The position numbers and the translations under genes are program-made. Source: Epinephelus fuscoguttatus (taxonomy: Eukaryota > Chordata > Actinopteri > Perciformes > Serranidae). Taken from it: a stretch of DNA of 64,000 bases. This document shows positions 1-14,416 of the stretch, piece after piece. Under the pieces are notes generated by a model. The model saw nothing but the letters and a program-made list of their open reading frames with translations. It was not told the DNA's origin and made no database searches. The stretch lies in assembly GCF_011397635.1 (NCBI RefSeq), contig NC_064769.1, positions 13,595,207-13,659,206 of the forward strand. The letters are read 5' to 3'. How positions within the stretch are numbered: position 1 is the stretch's first letter; every line of letters begins with the position of its first letter.

Positions 1-172
1 AAGATTGCGTACTTTGAGGAAGAGGACCTGTTCTGTATATAGATATAAACGGCTCATTGTAAGGTAACGGAAAAACAACAATTCCTAGTTTCAGTATAAA
101 TTCATGAAAACATAGTTATGAATATTACACACCATTTCTGCCAGTTTATTCCATTAAATCCTACACACTAGC
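1..172 (+). mobile_element. MITE family A, 3' part at window edge
   Basis: GAAGAGGACCTG, ATAGATATAAACGGCTCATT and ATCCTACACACTAG match the 3' half of the MITE repeated at 2200-2355, 26640-26823 and 48740. The right inverted end is decayed. Confidence 0.65.
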
Positions 173-284
173 TAACACTGATCAAATAATTGATTAATTG
201 TTGCAGCTCTACATATACTACATACACACATATACATATTTACACACGTAAGTTCTTGCAAGTAACTCAGCAAGAAAGTAAACT

Positions 285-560
285 CCACCTTTATATCAGA
301 TTCCTGTCCTTCTTGGAGCTTGTTTCACATTTCAGTGTGGTAAGTGAGAGCATTTGCATGCTTGTGTGTGTGTGTCTAGGCCCCAAACAATAAACCACTT
401 TGAATTTCGCTGTAGCCTTTAAGTGATGTCACTTTGGAGGGAAACTAAATTGATGTAAATCTGTCTTGAGAGCCAATATTCCTCAACTAATACACAGATG
501 GAGAGGACATGGGGGCTGTGAGATATGTTAATATATGCTTCTGCTGCTGCTCAGAGCTGT
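285..560 (+). repeat. Dispersed duplicate of 6715-6960
   Basis: TCTTGGAGCTTGTTTCACAT, AACTAAATTGATGTAAATCT and AGAGGACATGGGGGCTGTGA occur in the same order at 6715-6960. It has no coding potential; it is an unnamed interspersed repeat. Confidence 0.55.
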
Positions 561-812
561 TTCATGCAGAGTAATATAATCAAATCTCCTCCCAGTTAAG
601 AAAAGTAATGTAATATTGAACCATTTGTGTTCTGGTGTTTTTCATATCCATTAGGCTGCGGCACCATTAACATAGCATCTAGCCATCCAGGAAGCCCATT
701 TTTACCCAGTGTTATGTAATGCCTCTGCACAAATAATCAACCCCCCAACTGTTTATGAATTCCTGCATTGCTAAGATGTTTTGATGGGTGTAACTGCAGT
801 GTAAATATTTAC

Positions 813-894
813 CTATGTTGATGAAGTCGGACCTGTATTGGCAGGTCATGCCGAAACCGAAATCTCTCCAGAACCCTGTGTCTTTCTTGATCAC
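813..894 (-). CDS. csgalnact1: csgalnact1 coding exon 6 (last exon inside the window)
   Basis: The acceptor reads CTCTGCAG|GTGATC and the donor ACATAG|GTAAAT. It encodes [20 protein letters not shown] and RSDFINI, then one base of a glycine codon. Continuation into the expected GGFDLDIKGWGGED exon is not found in bases 1-812, so the gene runs out of the window on the left. Confidence 0.95.
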
Positions 895-3800
895 CTGCAG
901 AGAAAAGAACTGCATGTCTTAGAGAGCTTACAAACAGAAACATATCAGCTCCACACACACGGGAGGCACATCAACGGGAGTGTGCTTCTGTGGATTTGTA
1001 GCAGCTGGAGAGGCGAAATGTTTCTAAACCTGACAACAATGTAGCACAGCACTGAATATGATTTTTCCACAAGTGGCTTACAGAGTGTTTGAAAAAGACA
1101 GAATAAAAGAAAAGAGAGTGAGAGGGTAGATTTGAATGATGTGTGTTACCAGCTGTTGCTCCACAGGTGGGATGTGTTCAGGACTTCCGTAGATCAGAGT
1201 GGGGTTGTACTGGCTGAACAACACCGGGTAGAATACCTTTTTGCCTGAAAGGGAGCGAGACAGCGAAACAATGTCAGACAACCAGGCAGTAATTTGATGG
1301 GAATGTGTGTGTTTGTAGGGCAAGCAATTAAAACATTTAACAGGTTTCATTTGATCGTCTCTAATTACACTGGGACATCAGAGACTAGTCATAACAATCT
1401 GACCACTTGGAATTATAATCAAGATATCTGCCACTGCATCCTGGCTTGTAAGAACAACTACTCAGGATTCATCCAAAGAGATTTCGACCAGACATAAACC
1501 TTTTAAGATAGCTGTAAAAGTTTAATTCAAGATATCTGTAATTACGTTGTATCTCTAATTACATTCTGATTACTAAGAATGAATCACTGAGCTGTACAGA
1601 CAATCTAATTAGAGATATCTACAACAAGCAGGAGTTAAAGGAGCAGTGTGTAGGATATAGTGGCATCTAGCAGTAAGGATCGCAGAGTGCAACCAGCCAA
1701 AACTTCTCTCATGTGCCAAGCATGAACTCCAGGTTGGGACTCCTTTAGTGTTCATCGTTCAGGAAGTTTTTACCGAGAGATCATTATTGTTATCTGCAGA
1801 GGTCTACTCCTCTCCAAAACAAACCACCAGGGTCAGGTGATTTAAACAGGCAAAAACACTCAATAAAGTAGCTTCACCTTAAAAATCAGTGTTTCTTCAA
1901 TGTTCTTCAGCTTGTCGCAGATGGGCTACTAGCTCAGCACCTGCTACTGTGCACTCACCTTTTTTCTCATCAAGACTTTAAGGAGGTTTTAACCAGGAGC
2001 CGAGTTATCTGCAGAAGTCCCCTACTCTCCATTTCCACCAGTAAAAACACTGAATAAAACAGTTTAATGTTAAAACTGAAGGGTGTGCTAACTACGGTGG
2101 CCAACGTCAAAACGCAAATGGCCCTATTTAGAGCCAGTGTTTGGTTTGTCTGCCCTGAGCTACTGTAGAAACATGGTGGTGCAATATGGCTGACTCTGTG
2201 GATGAGGACCTGCTCCCTTTGTAGATATAAACAGCTCATTAAGGCAATGATTACACGATTATTCTTATTTTCAGGTGATTATACACCAAGGAAAACATAT
2301 TTATTAGATTTCATTTCTGCCAGTAACCCTCCCAAAGTCCTACACACTGGACCTTTAAAACTACAATGGAGATATCTTGAATTTGAGTTATTTCTTATCA
2401 CAATTATATATATCTCTACGCCTTTGGACATCCTACAAAGGGTATATGTGGAAAAAGGTTTCTTTGACTAAAATTTATCTGTAATATATAATAATATATC
2501 TTTAAATGCATACTGACTAGTCAATATCATAATTCTAGATATCTCCAGATGCATATACTAGGATGCATTTGGAGATATGTTGATTTAAAATTCTGACTCG
2601 TCATAAATACAAAGAGATCATTGATATTAATCATGTCAAAAGTTTAAAAACATGTCTTACCAGGCTGCGTGTTGAGTCGGCAGGTGTTGAGGAAGTCAGT
2701 GGTGAAGTAGATGTCCACATCACAGAAGAAAAGCAGCACGTTCCCTCCCTTCCAGGCTCGGGCCCCGACATCTAGACCCCGTCCCCGAGAAAACTCCTCA
2801 TCCAGCTGCAGCAGAGTGTAGTTCTTAAAATTAACTTCCCTGCAGAGAGAAAAAGAAGGAGGTCGGACAAAGAACCACAAGTCAATTTTTGTGTAGAGGG
2901 CCCTCTCAATGAAAATATCAATACATGAAAATACATTTTTGCCAAGTTTATTCAAAATAAAATGAGCTTGTCCGAACTCTCCCTGCTGAAACTGTAAATG
3001 TGTCAGAGCTGTAAAGAAAATATACAACTGGAGGATGTGGAGGATAATAAAGATATTTTTACATACTATAAGACGGTTTTTCCCATTTCTGTTCCTGATT
3101 CTCATTTCTCATTTGATTTATGTGTTTTCAGTAACTTCATTGCCTGTCCTTTTTATGTAATCATTGCATTAATTAATTAGTTTGCTTGTATATCAAATTT
3201 AAATTAAAAAGCCTGATGTTTTCCTGTGCGTTCCATTGATTGCACTTTCATTTCCTGCAATGAATTTGGGTCAATTTATTACTGCAGTGTTTTTTACATT
3301 TAATTATTTAATTCAGTTTTAATTGATTTTATTTTCCTTTTTATTGTGCTGTGTTTCCCTTTTTTATTGTTTTATTGAGCTAGAGAGAATAATTGAAATG
3401 AAATCACTGAAAACAGGAGATGAATAAGAGAAACAGAGAGAGCAAAAGTAAGACATGGATTGATGATATATCCCTTGGTTGAAATATTTAAGAAACTTAT
3501 ATTTGAATGCAAATACACAACATGCAATCTCTCCAGTCTCCAAGCCAATTGAGTGCCCCAGCTGTGAAATCTTGTTGTGTCCAATCTGCAGCCAGTAAAA
3601 TAATTCATTTGTTGATTAGTTTGTTTGGAAATATGCACCACTGAAGTACATTATAATGTAAACCGAATCAAGTAAACATTAATATAGCAGCAAACAACTA
3701 TTTTCTATTTAAAGATACAGTGGAGTAATGGCATCTGTGCAGAGAATGAATTCATGCTCCTGCTCCGTGTGTTATAATCCGAGCTTCTCTGTCCAGTGTG

Positions 3801-6800
3801 GTGTTAGCCGGTCCGGCCGCTCGTGTGTGTTCGTGCATCTGAATCTCTGTGATTGTATCTTGCTGATTAGCTCATCGCTGCCGCTCTGCACTGCCCTCAT
3901 ACCGTGGTTACTTAGCATCATCGTGTGCATGTACTGCACACCCTTCAGTTTCCCAGGTAACATTGTTAGCACTGTTGCTGTTGTTAGTCGTGTTAAATGA
4001 GTTAGCACTGTTAGCTGCTAGTGGCCGACTCAGCCACTTTCATGTTGAGAGCCATGTGCAGACAATCTCAATCAGACCCTGCATCATAGATATGCTCTGA
4101 ATGTCGCATACAGCTCCTTTAAGTTGGTGCCTGCATTTCTGTATCAGAACATTAAGGCTCTGCCTTGTGCCAAACTACCTTTATTATTTCAACTGATACT
4201 CTGGCTCAGATGATGCCTACTCCTTAGTAAATTTGTGTTTAATCAAATGAACACAAGCCAACACAGCACGGCACCCATGGGACTGGATAGTTTTACAGAT
4301 ATGAGTACTGGGTTGGTTTCTTGGACTCAGGGACAAAATATGATGAAGCTGCCATATGCACTGGATCTAATGAGTACTTAATGGCAACAGATTGTGAGCA
4401 ACTGGAGGGCTAACAGGGGCCTACAGTACAATTTTGCCCCTGGCTTCCCTGGTGGATTAATTTGGCTCTGGTATTCCTTTGTTTTCTGCCTTTAGTATAT
4501 TCAATCCCAATATTAATGACCTCACAAAGTTCACATCGGCTCAGCTCTTTGTTGACTGACTTCATTTTACTCCTGCGACATGTTTCAACTCCTGCTTTTT
4601 CCTCCTAAATGCTGATACAAACAAGCTTTAACTGGAACCAAAAATTAATTGCACGAGACAACAAAGCTACCTCCATCATCAGCCTGAAGTTTTCTAAGGA
4701 TGTGGTGAGAGTAAAGAGAAACAGCTGGATCCAGATGTGCACAGCTGTGCCTTTTTTCCTTTAACCATAACAATTCACACTGCTAGTGACTAATCCTTTA
4801 CTCATGCGTGCACATACTCAGACGCACACTTTGTATCAACTTCAGATATAGAAGATAGTGAGGAAAAACTGGTTCACACAGCTCTGTTTGAAGCAGAACA
4901 AACAGAATCCAACCTCCTTCGTCATTCATGTGATGTTGGGTGACATAACACGTGAGAGAACGCAGGTAGACATACACAGCTTTGCCAGAGGAAACTGGAA
5001 TGACCAAAGAAAACATGGTCTGTTTGTTTTTGCCAGAAGCAGCTTGAATCATCATTCCCACATTTCCATCTGACTGCTGTGTGTGTGTGTGTGTGAGTGT
5101 GGATGTCTGGGTGAATAGTGTGTATCAGCATATTTATTCATGTGTATGCCTTTGTCTTGCTCCTGTCCTTTCAGGCTCTCCCATAAATAAGGCATAATAA
5201 AAACCTTTTAATCCTGGTCAGAGCAGAGAGACATAAACCTGACGCCACTTTTGAGTGTCCTATTTGTTTGTGAGAATGACAACTTTAAGTAAAATATCAG
5301 GAGCAATGACAAGGAATGGACCTGTCTATATGTGTTTATGTGCTGTCAGTTAATACGTCTGCAGCCTATTCTCCACGTCTGTCTACAGTTTATGAAACCA
5401 AACAGAGTCGATCTGTTTCACAGTCTACACAGACTCCCAGGAGAGGCTGACCCACCCGCTGGCACTCGACTGTCCACAGATGGCAGAGATGGAGCACAAT
5501 AGCTCTGTTTGTCTCAAACAATGTTGATGCAATAGCAGCTACATTCACATGTTGATTCAGTCTCAACTTCAACAGGGCGGGAAGCTCATTTGTCAAAGAT
5601 GAAGAGAAAACTTTCAAGAGGAGCGTCTCAGTGACTGAAATATATTGCTTGTTTCCTTACACAAAACAAAAGTGATGAAATATAGATTTTATGTTGTTTT
5701 GTTTCAGCAATATTATGTCCTTTGTTTTCCAGGAATAGTTTGACAGTTTGGGGAGTGCTGGTATTCCTTTTTCTTTAGGAGTTAAATGGGAAGATTGATG
5801 CTCACTTCTGTGCTAAAGACAAAGCTACAGCCATGGGCGTATTGTGAGACAACAGGTCCCTGGGCACAGATATGCAAAAGGCCCAAACAACCCTCCAACA
5901 TAGGAGCAAGGCACACAGACTGTGTGGTAATTTTAGCCCCTTTTTTGTTGCTTTGCATGTCCTTGTAGTCCTGATACATCTTTTGTGGTTTTGTGTCTCT
6001 TTTGTAATTCTATGTGAAGTATTTTCAGTCTTATTGTGGTCGTTTTGTGTCTCTTTGTGGTCATTCTAAGCCTCTTCCTTGTCAGTTAGTGTTATTTGAG
6101 TGACATTTTGTTGGTGAGGGCCGAGGGGGGGCCTTGACACTTTGGGCCCCAGGGCTTGTGTCTGGTAGGCTTGCTCAGTAATCCATCCATGAAGACAGTT
6201 AGGCTGGCTCTATCCAAAGATAAAAAATCAATCCTCTAGCACCACCAAAGTGATTTTGTACATTTTTGGTTCATGTACAAATTGGTTGGTTTTTGTACAA
6301 ACATCACTAGCGTGGCTAAAAAGCTGCTAACCAGTGCCTCTAAAGCTCACACATCAATACATTACATCTTGTTTGTTTAATCCATCCAAAACCCAAAATG
6401 TACAACAACTATTTTTTGTTTCACTGGGGGTTCTGTGCTGATCTCTGCATTCAAAAGGATATAAAATATTAAATAGTGAGCTTTAGCTGTGTTGGTATGC
6501 AGATTTTATTACCTTTGCACATTGCCAGGCTAGCTGTTTTCCCCTGCTTTCAGTCCTCATGCAAAACTAAGCTAACCTGTGCTATGCTAAGCTAAGCTAA
6601 GCTAAGCTAAGCAGCTGCTGGCTGAAGCTTCATTTACAGACATGACAGTGGTATCGATCCAGCAAGGAAGCGAATAAGTGTAGCTCCCTAAATGTCAAAC
6701 TATTTCTTTAAAACAGATTTATGGTCCTCTTGGAGCCTTGTTTTACATTTTGGCACAACTCACTGAAAACATTTGCATGTTGTGTCACTTTGAATTTCAC

Positions 6801-9800
6801 TGTAACGTTAGCCTTTAGTCTAATTGATTTCACATCGGAGGGGAACTAAACTGATGTAAATCTGTGTTGAAAGCCAATATTCCTCACCAAATATAAAGAC
6901 ACAGAGGACATGGGGTTGTGAGATATGCTATTTTATGCTGCTGCTGATGATTAAAGACAAGAAGTGCAGAGAAACAGCTAGCTTGACTCTATGCAAGGGT
7001 AAAATAAGTCTGCCAGCCAACTACAGTTGCTTTTGGACTTCGTTTTTTTAATGAATTAATTAAACAACATATTTAGTAATGCAAATTGTGGGTGGATTTT
7101 GTTACGTCTGGATAGACATGGGCTAGCTGATATTATCTAGGTATTATGTAGGACAAAATGTCAGAGAGCCAAATGTCTTTTCACAGAGAGCCAAAGTAGA
7201 TCTATCAATAAGCATAGTGTGTGTGTATGTGTTCACAAGCTAACTGTTTAAATAATTCCCAGACTTTTGTGTGTCCACTTTCTGAGTCTCTAAAATGAAA
7301 GCCCAAAACTATGAACAAAGGCGCGACTGTTGTGTATCAAGTAAAAAAAGGCCACTAAAATGCTGCAACATCCTTGTTTTCTAAACTCCTTCTCAAATTT
7401 GCTCTTTTTCTTCCCTCTTCCCCCCACAGGCATCAGCACCCTTATTCTGGCCTAAAATAGTCAATCTGTTTACTGTGGGCGTGCTGGCTGGTACCTAGAA
7501 GGGGCTAAATTGTTGAAATTGTGTCAGAGTGAGAAGCATGTTAAGAGCTGTCATGTTGTTTCTCAGCAGCAGTCCTGATCCTGTTAGTTCGGCTCAGGAC
7601 AGGAGGGGGAGACCAGATTTTCTTTTCTCTGAATCTGAGCCTCTGTGTAACTATTGCATGTATTTGCTTGTGAGTGGTTATAGCTTGAGGACTGACTGCA
7701 GACATGGTGCTTATTGAATTTGAAAAGTCTTGGCTGTAAGCCTCTATATGTGGCCATATTAGTTAGGTTTATTACAGTATTTGTCAGGGACAATATCCAA
7801 CAACAGTAATCTCACATAAGGAGAAGAGTTGCTTTGTAGTAGATTTAGCTCCAAGCTAATTTCCATCTGTAGTCCCTTGACAGGCTGACACAAACACTAA
7901 TACACCTAATGCAATTAATACATATAGGCTTCTTTTTACTTTTTTGTTTCACTACAAACACTAAACACAGTGGTTCCTGTGCATGAATATACAATTCTAA
8001 TGCTACTGTGATGTCCATATCGACTAAACTACACTAAATGAAACTAAAGGAAAGAAACGATACACAACAAAAAGAAATGAAACACATTTCTAAGACACCA
8101 CTGAAGAAATCTTGCTTTTTAGACATGTCAGTGGTATTGCTCTGGAGATGGCAATGTCAGTCCACCACTTTGGTCCAGGCAGAGATATCTCAACAACGAT
8201 GCCTTTTTAAGTTGTTGGCACACAATTTTGAACAAATCTTCATGTTCCCAAGAGGGCAAATCACAGTGACTTTGGGGATGATTTTGCCCCTAGCACCACC
8301 ATGAGGTTAGCCTATGGTTTTGAGTAAAATGTATCAACAACGGTGATTGGTGCATACATCCATGCTTTTCTCAGGATGAACTGTACTCACTTTGTGGATC
8401 TTTAACTTTTCATCTAGCACCATATTCTAGTCAAAATGTGTCCAAAACTTAACTTTATGACCACATACTTGAAAAACTTAGAACTTTTCCATCAGGCCTA
8501 GCTGTAATTTGAGTTTTGTGCTAGTTAGCAAATGTTAGCATGCTAATATAGCCTACTACATTAAGATAGTCATCTTCCGGTTGGGTGTTGCTATGCATCT
8601 TTGGTATGGGGGAAAGATACCTCAAGTGTTGTTTGAAGCTGTGCTGCTCATCATACAAATATGTCATATAGTAATGTTATATTAGTGATACCTCTAAGAT
8701 GTGTGTTTGGTCTTGGATTTTGGTGGTTGTTAAAGGCCCAGGCTTGCCCAGTTAAAGTCCTTTGCTTATACTCGTACTAATTAATCATTTTTTACGCTAG
8801 CATGCAGGTAGCGGTATCATGTAGGACAACTCAAGACATAATTCAAAGCCGATCAGGGCAACTTTTCTCCCATGTCTTGACTTAGATCACCAGAAAGGGC
8901 TTCAATGTGCTCAAACGCCATGTTAGCCTCAATATTTTTCAGTCAAAATGTAACCCAAGGTTGTGAATTTAACCAGAAAGGATGAAAAACTGAAGCTGAC
9001 TCAAGATTTTGCATTGTACATACCACAGATTAGATATCCCTTTTCCCCCAAACAAAGATGGTAGTGATCTTGTGACGTCTCGTTGACTTGATCTGTAATA
9101 GTAAACACTGCAACTGTTTGAAAACGGCATGTCAGCATTGCCACTGAGTGTGCTAGCATGCAGCGTTAGCATTTAGCTCAAGACTTAACTTCCTCAAACA
9201 AAACTGCATTTCTTTTTAGTTGTCAGATTTATAAAATATTGCATAGTAGTTACAAATGTTTAGTTTTATGCAAATGCAGTGTGCTGCCTTCAGTCAAGTC
9301 TTGTTGCCCCATAAATACATTTCAACTAAAGACAGTAAACTGCTTTCACATTGTCAACACCTCTCTGTGCTTTCCGATGTTCTTTGATGTTTTCTGTTGG
9401 TAGCTCTTTCCTACCTGGGATTTTTTTAATGCATGCAATAAATTATAAACAACAAATTTTCCCTGTTTGTCTGTCACCTGTCTGCTGTTTACAGAGCAGG
9501 GAGGCTGGTGTTTCCTCTCCGGGCTCTCGTGCAGAAGAAGAAGAAAAAAAAAAGCTTGTGCTTTACAGTGAGCTGGGGAATCGGCAGTCTGTGCATGTAA
9601 TGGAGAGGTAAGTGCAAGCTATAAAAAATGTAGACTTGTTGTGATCACTCTCAGGCTCTGCCCTCAGGCAAGACAGCTACACGAGTTATCAACGGAGAGT
9701 AATTTGCAGAATGGGTACTGGCGATCTGTAAAGAGTCTCTTTAAAATGAATATTGGACAGCTTTCAAAAATCCTCTGTGATTTGTTTATCATTTCATCCA

Positions 9801-11006
9801 CTCATAATCTCTCAATCACCTTCTGCCTGACATTATCCTCTCACTTCCTCAGCCGTCAGAGGCTCTTCAGACAGTTGTCGACCTGTCTGTGAACTTAATG
9901 AAATGCCACAATAACATGAAAGGTTTTCGTGAGAGGCTGTCACAAGTTGAGGTAAAGGCTGTAGCTGAAGGAGTGACAGAATGATCTCATCCTTCGTTTC
10001 TTTGTCTGCCCAAAATTCTGATCCTTCTCTTTCATCTTAACGCACCACTTCCTTTGATATCCTTGTTGATGCTCTTCTTCCATCCTCAGAAAATCTGTCT
10101 TTTTTTTCCAACTTGCTCTCCAATCTTATCTTAACACCTCTCCTCCAACTTCCCTTCACACTGTTTTTCCCCTCAGCCATCGTCTCTACTCTGCCTCTGA
10201 AACACAGTACTTATTCATACCTATCGACCGGTATCTCTTTAAAACAGATCACTTATTCTTCTCCCTCCGTTACACACAATTTCTCTCCCTCTCCGGTATC
10301 TCTTTCCCCCCTTTATCTCACGTTCTTCTCAATCATTATTCTTGAGCATGTAAGGCTCAGAAACTGACATTCCCCCCGATGGTTTGAGCCTGAGTTCAGG
10401 CTTTGAAGTATGGATGTGTAAGCGATATACTTGAAAGTTGAGCAGCTGATCCTATCTATTTTAAACGATATCCCCCGTGTCTAGCAGAATGCTTGAAGAG
10501 TGAAGCTCTGATTTTCTGGAGCATTGCTTTTCTATCTCCCACATTCTGCTTTAGCTGTTTTGGCTTTTGTGCCTGTAGAACTGGTTTGGCCTTTGATATA
10601 TACACCCAAATAATTAGCACCTGCAAATAAAAACCCACACATTTTTTTAACCCTCATTTTATCCTGGAAGAGGGGTTGATAGAGGTTACAAAGCTGGCTG
10701 CCATCCGGGACAGTTTAGATCTTGTTAGACTTGTTTGAATTTTCCCTCAGGTAGTTTACATTGGCTGGTGATAGTCGTAAAAATGCTCTTTTGAAAGCAT
10801 TTCCGCAGGGACGCTGTGCTACTAAAAAGCAGGGAGTGTGACTGCATGTGATAAAGAAAAAAAAAAAAGGACAAATAGCTAAAGGTTGTTTGGGGGCAGA
10901 CGCAAATCAAACCAGTTTCTAGAGGTGAATTTAATTTGTAGGAAGGGCAGTGTAGAATCAGATCAGCCACTAATGATGCCATCACTGCTGGGAACAGATA
11001 TTGACT

Positions 11007-11037
<31 letters not shown>

Positions 11038-13435
11038 CTGTGTGTGTGTGTCTGCGTGTGTGTGTGTGTAGACCTTCAAAGTGAGGATGTTTAGGCCGAT
11101 CCTCAACTCTTCTTTCACGGTTCGGTCTTGGTTTTTAGGGTTGAATTTGATATTAGGATTATTTAAGGTTTGAATGTAAGAAGGATTTGTTAACATTTGC
11201 ATGCATGTGTGCATTTATGCTGAGTAAATTAGCGTGACAGATTAGTTGGTCGATAACAGTCAACTGTGATAACTGATTAATTTATCAAGTAAAATCACCA
11301 AAAACTGGTTCAATACAACTTTGCAAATGCAAGGAATGGTTTGCGTTTGGTTGTGAATCCTAATCACGTTGGTGAGCCCCTGACTTTTCCTCTACAGCCA
11401 CCATGAGGTTCACATTTTGGGTTTTAAGTGTAATTTCTTAACAACTTTTAGATGCACTGACATGAAATTTGGCACGGAAATTCATATTCCTTTAAGGAAA
11501 TTTGATGATCCCCTTACCTTTCTTCTCATGCTATCATCAGGTCAAAATTTCAGTGTGTCCAGTACTTTGATTTACGACATCATACAACTAATGAGATTCC
11601 CATCAGCCTCAGCTGTACTTTGTGTTTAGTGCTATTTAGTGTTGGCATGCTAACACTCTAAACTAAAATGGTGAACATGGTAAACATTATACTTGCTAAA
11701 TATCAGCATGTTCTACAACCATTGTGTGACGTTAGCATTAGCTTAAAGCTAAGAGCAAGGTTATGCTGAAAAAAAAAACCTAGTTCGTTTGATGTGCTGT
11801 CTGATCACTTCTGACACTTAGGGCGCATTCACACCAGGATAGTCCAAGGGACTCGGTTCGATTGGGCGGGGAATGCCAAAAAATATCACACCTTCATTTG
11901 GTTTGGTTCACTTTCACGCTGCATTTTTTAAAATGGACCAAACCGCCTGCTCATTTGGGGGCGATATTGCCCGAAACGACTACTGACCAGGAAGAAGAAA
12001 ACCCGACTCATCGATTGGCCAGGACCGAAAACGGAAATCCATCCCTTTCAGCCAGCTTGGTCACCACATAAACAATGGAGCAACATCAAATTTAGGCAGG
12101 CTTGGGGTAAGCGCCTGTACCTCCTCACTACTCCACGTCTGCCCACAAGACATTTTCCAACTTTTTCCTTGCTCTAGATAGGGCCATTCACATTTTCAAG
12201 TCAGCTGCAGTAGTCAGCAGCCCCTCTGCAACAAATAGTGTCAGAAAAACACTGATTTTTGAATGTGAAAGTGCTTTATTCAGTGTTTTTACCACTTTAA
12301 AATCACTGAGTTTGTTTTGTTTTGTGTTTTGGAGAAAGAGAGCTCTGTGGATAACGCGGCGGTAAAAACCTCCTGAACAATGGACACTGAAGGAGTCTTA
12401 ACCTGGAGGAGTTTCAGCTGGTTGCAATCTGCAGTCCGCACCAATAGACACCACTACATTCACCTAAATCTTACATACTGGACCTATATTTATTTTTTTT
12501 ACATAACGCAGTAAAAAAAAAAAATCTTCAGTTGCAGCCCAATTGCACTTGCACGCATGCATCTTCCACTGTGAGCCTATATGCAGTCTGTGATTGTATC
12601 AGTGCCCATACTGTATATGTGTGTGTCTGCCTGGATAATGGTCTTCCAGTGATGATCATTTCAACCACAGTCTGAAAGCCAGATAAAAGAAAAGAAGGAG
12701 TACAGAGTTGATTACAGCCACCGATTCTTACCCAGATAAGCCGCTGCATAACTGATGAATGCATTGTTCGGCTGTGAGAAGAATACAAAAAGCCTAAAAG
12801 GGTTTAAGGCAGAACTGCAGCCAGGACAGTGTACTTTATCCAACAGTGACTGTACCTCCACCTTCTCCTGCTCCAACTGTTTCTCATTCAGTGTGCTTCT
12901 CTCACAAACCTTCTCAATCACTCTTTTAAGATTTCTTCCACACTAAAATCAATACGGTTTGTTGTATGTTTCTATGTGCTTCTTTTCTGAGTTTGCCTTC
13001 TTTTTCACGTCAACAATATTTGACGCTGCATTTTTTTTCCTTTACAGCACCCCCCCCCCACAGCGACAGCAGCAGGCAGAGACACTGAGGGACAAAGAGA
13101 GACGCTGTGTGATACTAGAGATAGTCCGACTGTATCAAGGCCGCACAAAAACCTTCAGGCCTGGAAAATCGACAAGCATCACCATAGCAACCCCCTCGGG
13201 GAATCTGAGGCTCAATCCACAGTGGATCTGACTTCTAAACAGCCAGCAGCGATCATCTCCAGAGGTGTGGGTGTCGAGGGGTCCGTGTGAGAGGTTTAAC
13301 ATGAGTCAGGGATGATCACAGGCATGTTGTAATTTATCTGTGTTGGCTGGTGGCTCTCAGCTCCTCAGCGTGGGTGGCGCGCTGCTCCATTATTCATCAG
13401 ACAGATGACTGGCTGTGGCAGGACGCCGAGCCAGG

Positions 13436-13493
<58 letters not shown>

Positions 13494-14353
13494 CTGTGCG
13501 TGTGCGTGTGTGTGTATGTGTGTTTTGTGTGTGTCATGAAAGAGACCGACAGATTAGAAAATGTGAAGAGGTTTCTGATGTATGAGTGGGAAAAAATGTT
13601 TTTACAGCGTCTGCTTCTGAGAGCGGGAGCGTGACTGCGGCATCGTTCATTTCATTACATAAATTGCCTTCCGTATTCTGTGTTTGGCCTCTAATTCAAA
13701 GATCTGATCTTGGCTGTGCTTCCAACCCACCTGGATGTGTTCTCCAGAGTGCTGCGGACTTCGCTCATCTGCTCTTTCCCAAAATATACCACTGTCAGAT
13801 GGACCCGGCCGTCCTGACGCACACAGACTTCCCTGTACATACGCACAAAGACACACAGGAAGGGACATTATGGATGAAAGCATACTCAAGCGGAGCAGGA
13901 AGGAAGATTACATGAGAGGTTTTCAGAAGAAGGCCTTGGTTTAGAGATTTTATTTATCAAGTGTGAAATGATTAGTCCGACAACAACTCAGATAAAAGAT
14001 CATTTAAATCATTCATCAAGAGAAAATAACAAGCATTTGCTGGTTTCAGATCTCAAATGTGATGATTTACTGCTCTTCTCTGCAAATTTAATCTCTTTGG
14101 GTTAGCTGGACAAAACAACGCTCTTATTTCACCATTTCCTGACATTTAAAGACTAAAGGATTAATTAATTCATCAAAAAAAAAATTACAGACAATTTAAT
14201 TGCTAATGAAGATAATCTTCATTCTCAGCTATAAAACTCACTCTCCTCATTCTGACACCACCTTCAAACACAGGGGGGAGATTGTACGTGAGTAAAAGAG
14301 AGACCAGGTGGTAGATGCCTGCAGGCACTTTGATGGAGAAATGTCAAATATAT

Positions 14354-14416
<63 letters not shown>

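Noticed and set aside
12959-13231. Plus-strand frame with [18 protein letters not shown]
   Set aside because: It has low-complexity C-run and CAG-like content, no splice partner and no known domain, and it is antisense to csgalnact1 intron 3.
13350-13634. Long Cys-Val repeat frame
   Set aside because: It is a translation of a TG microsatellite. The same applies to the CVCV and THTH frames at 11009, 14358, 30502, 35943, 49405, 53061 and 54128.
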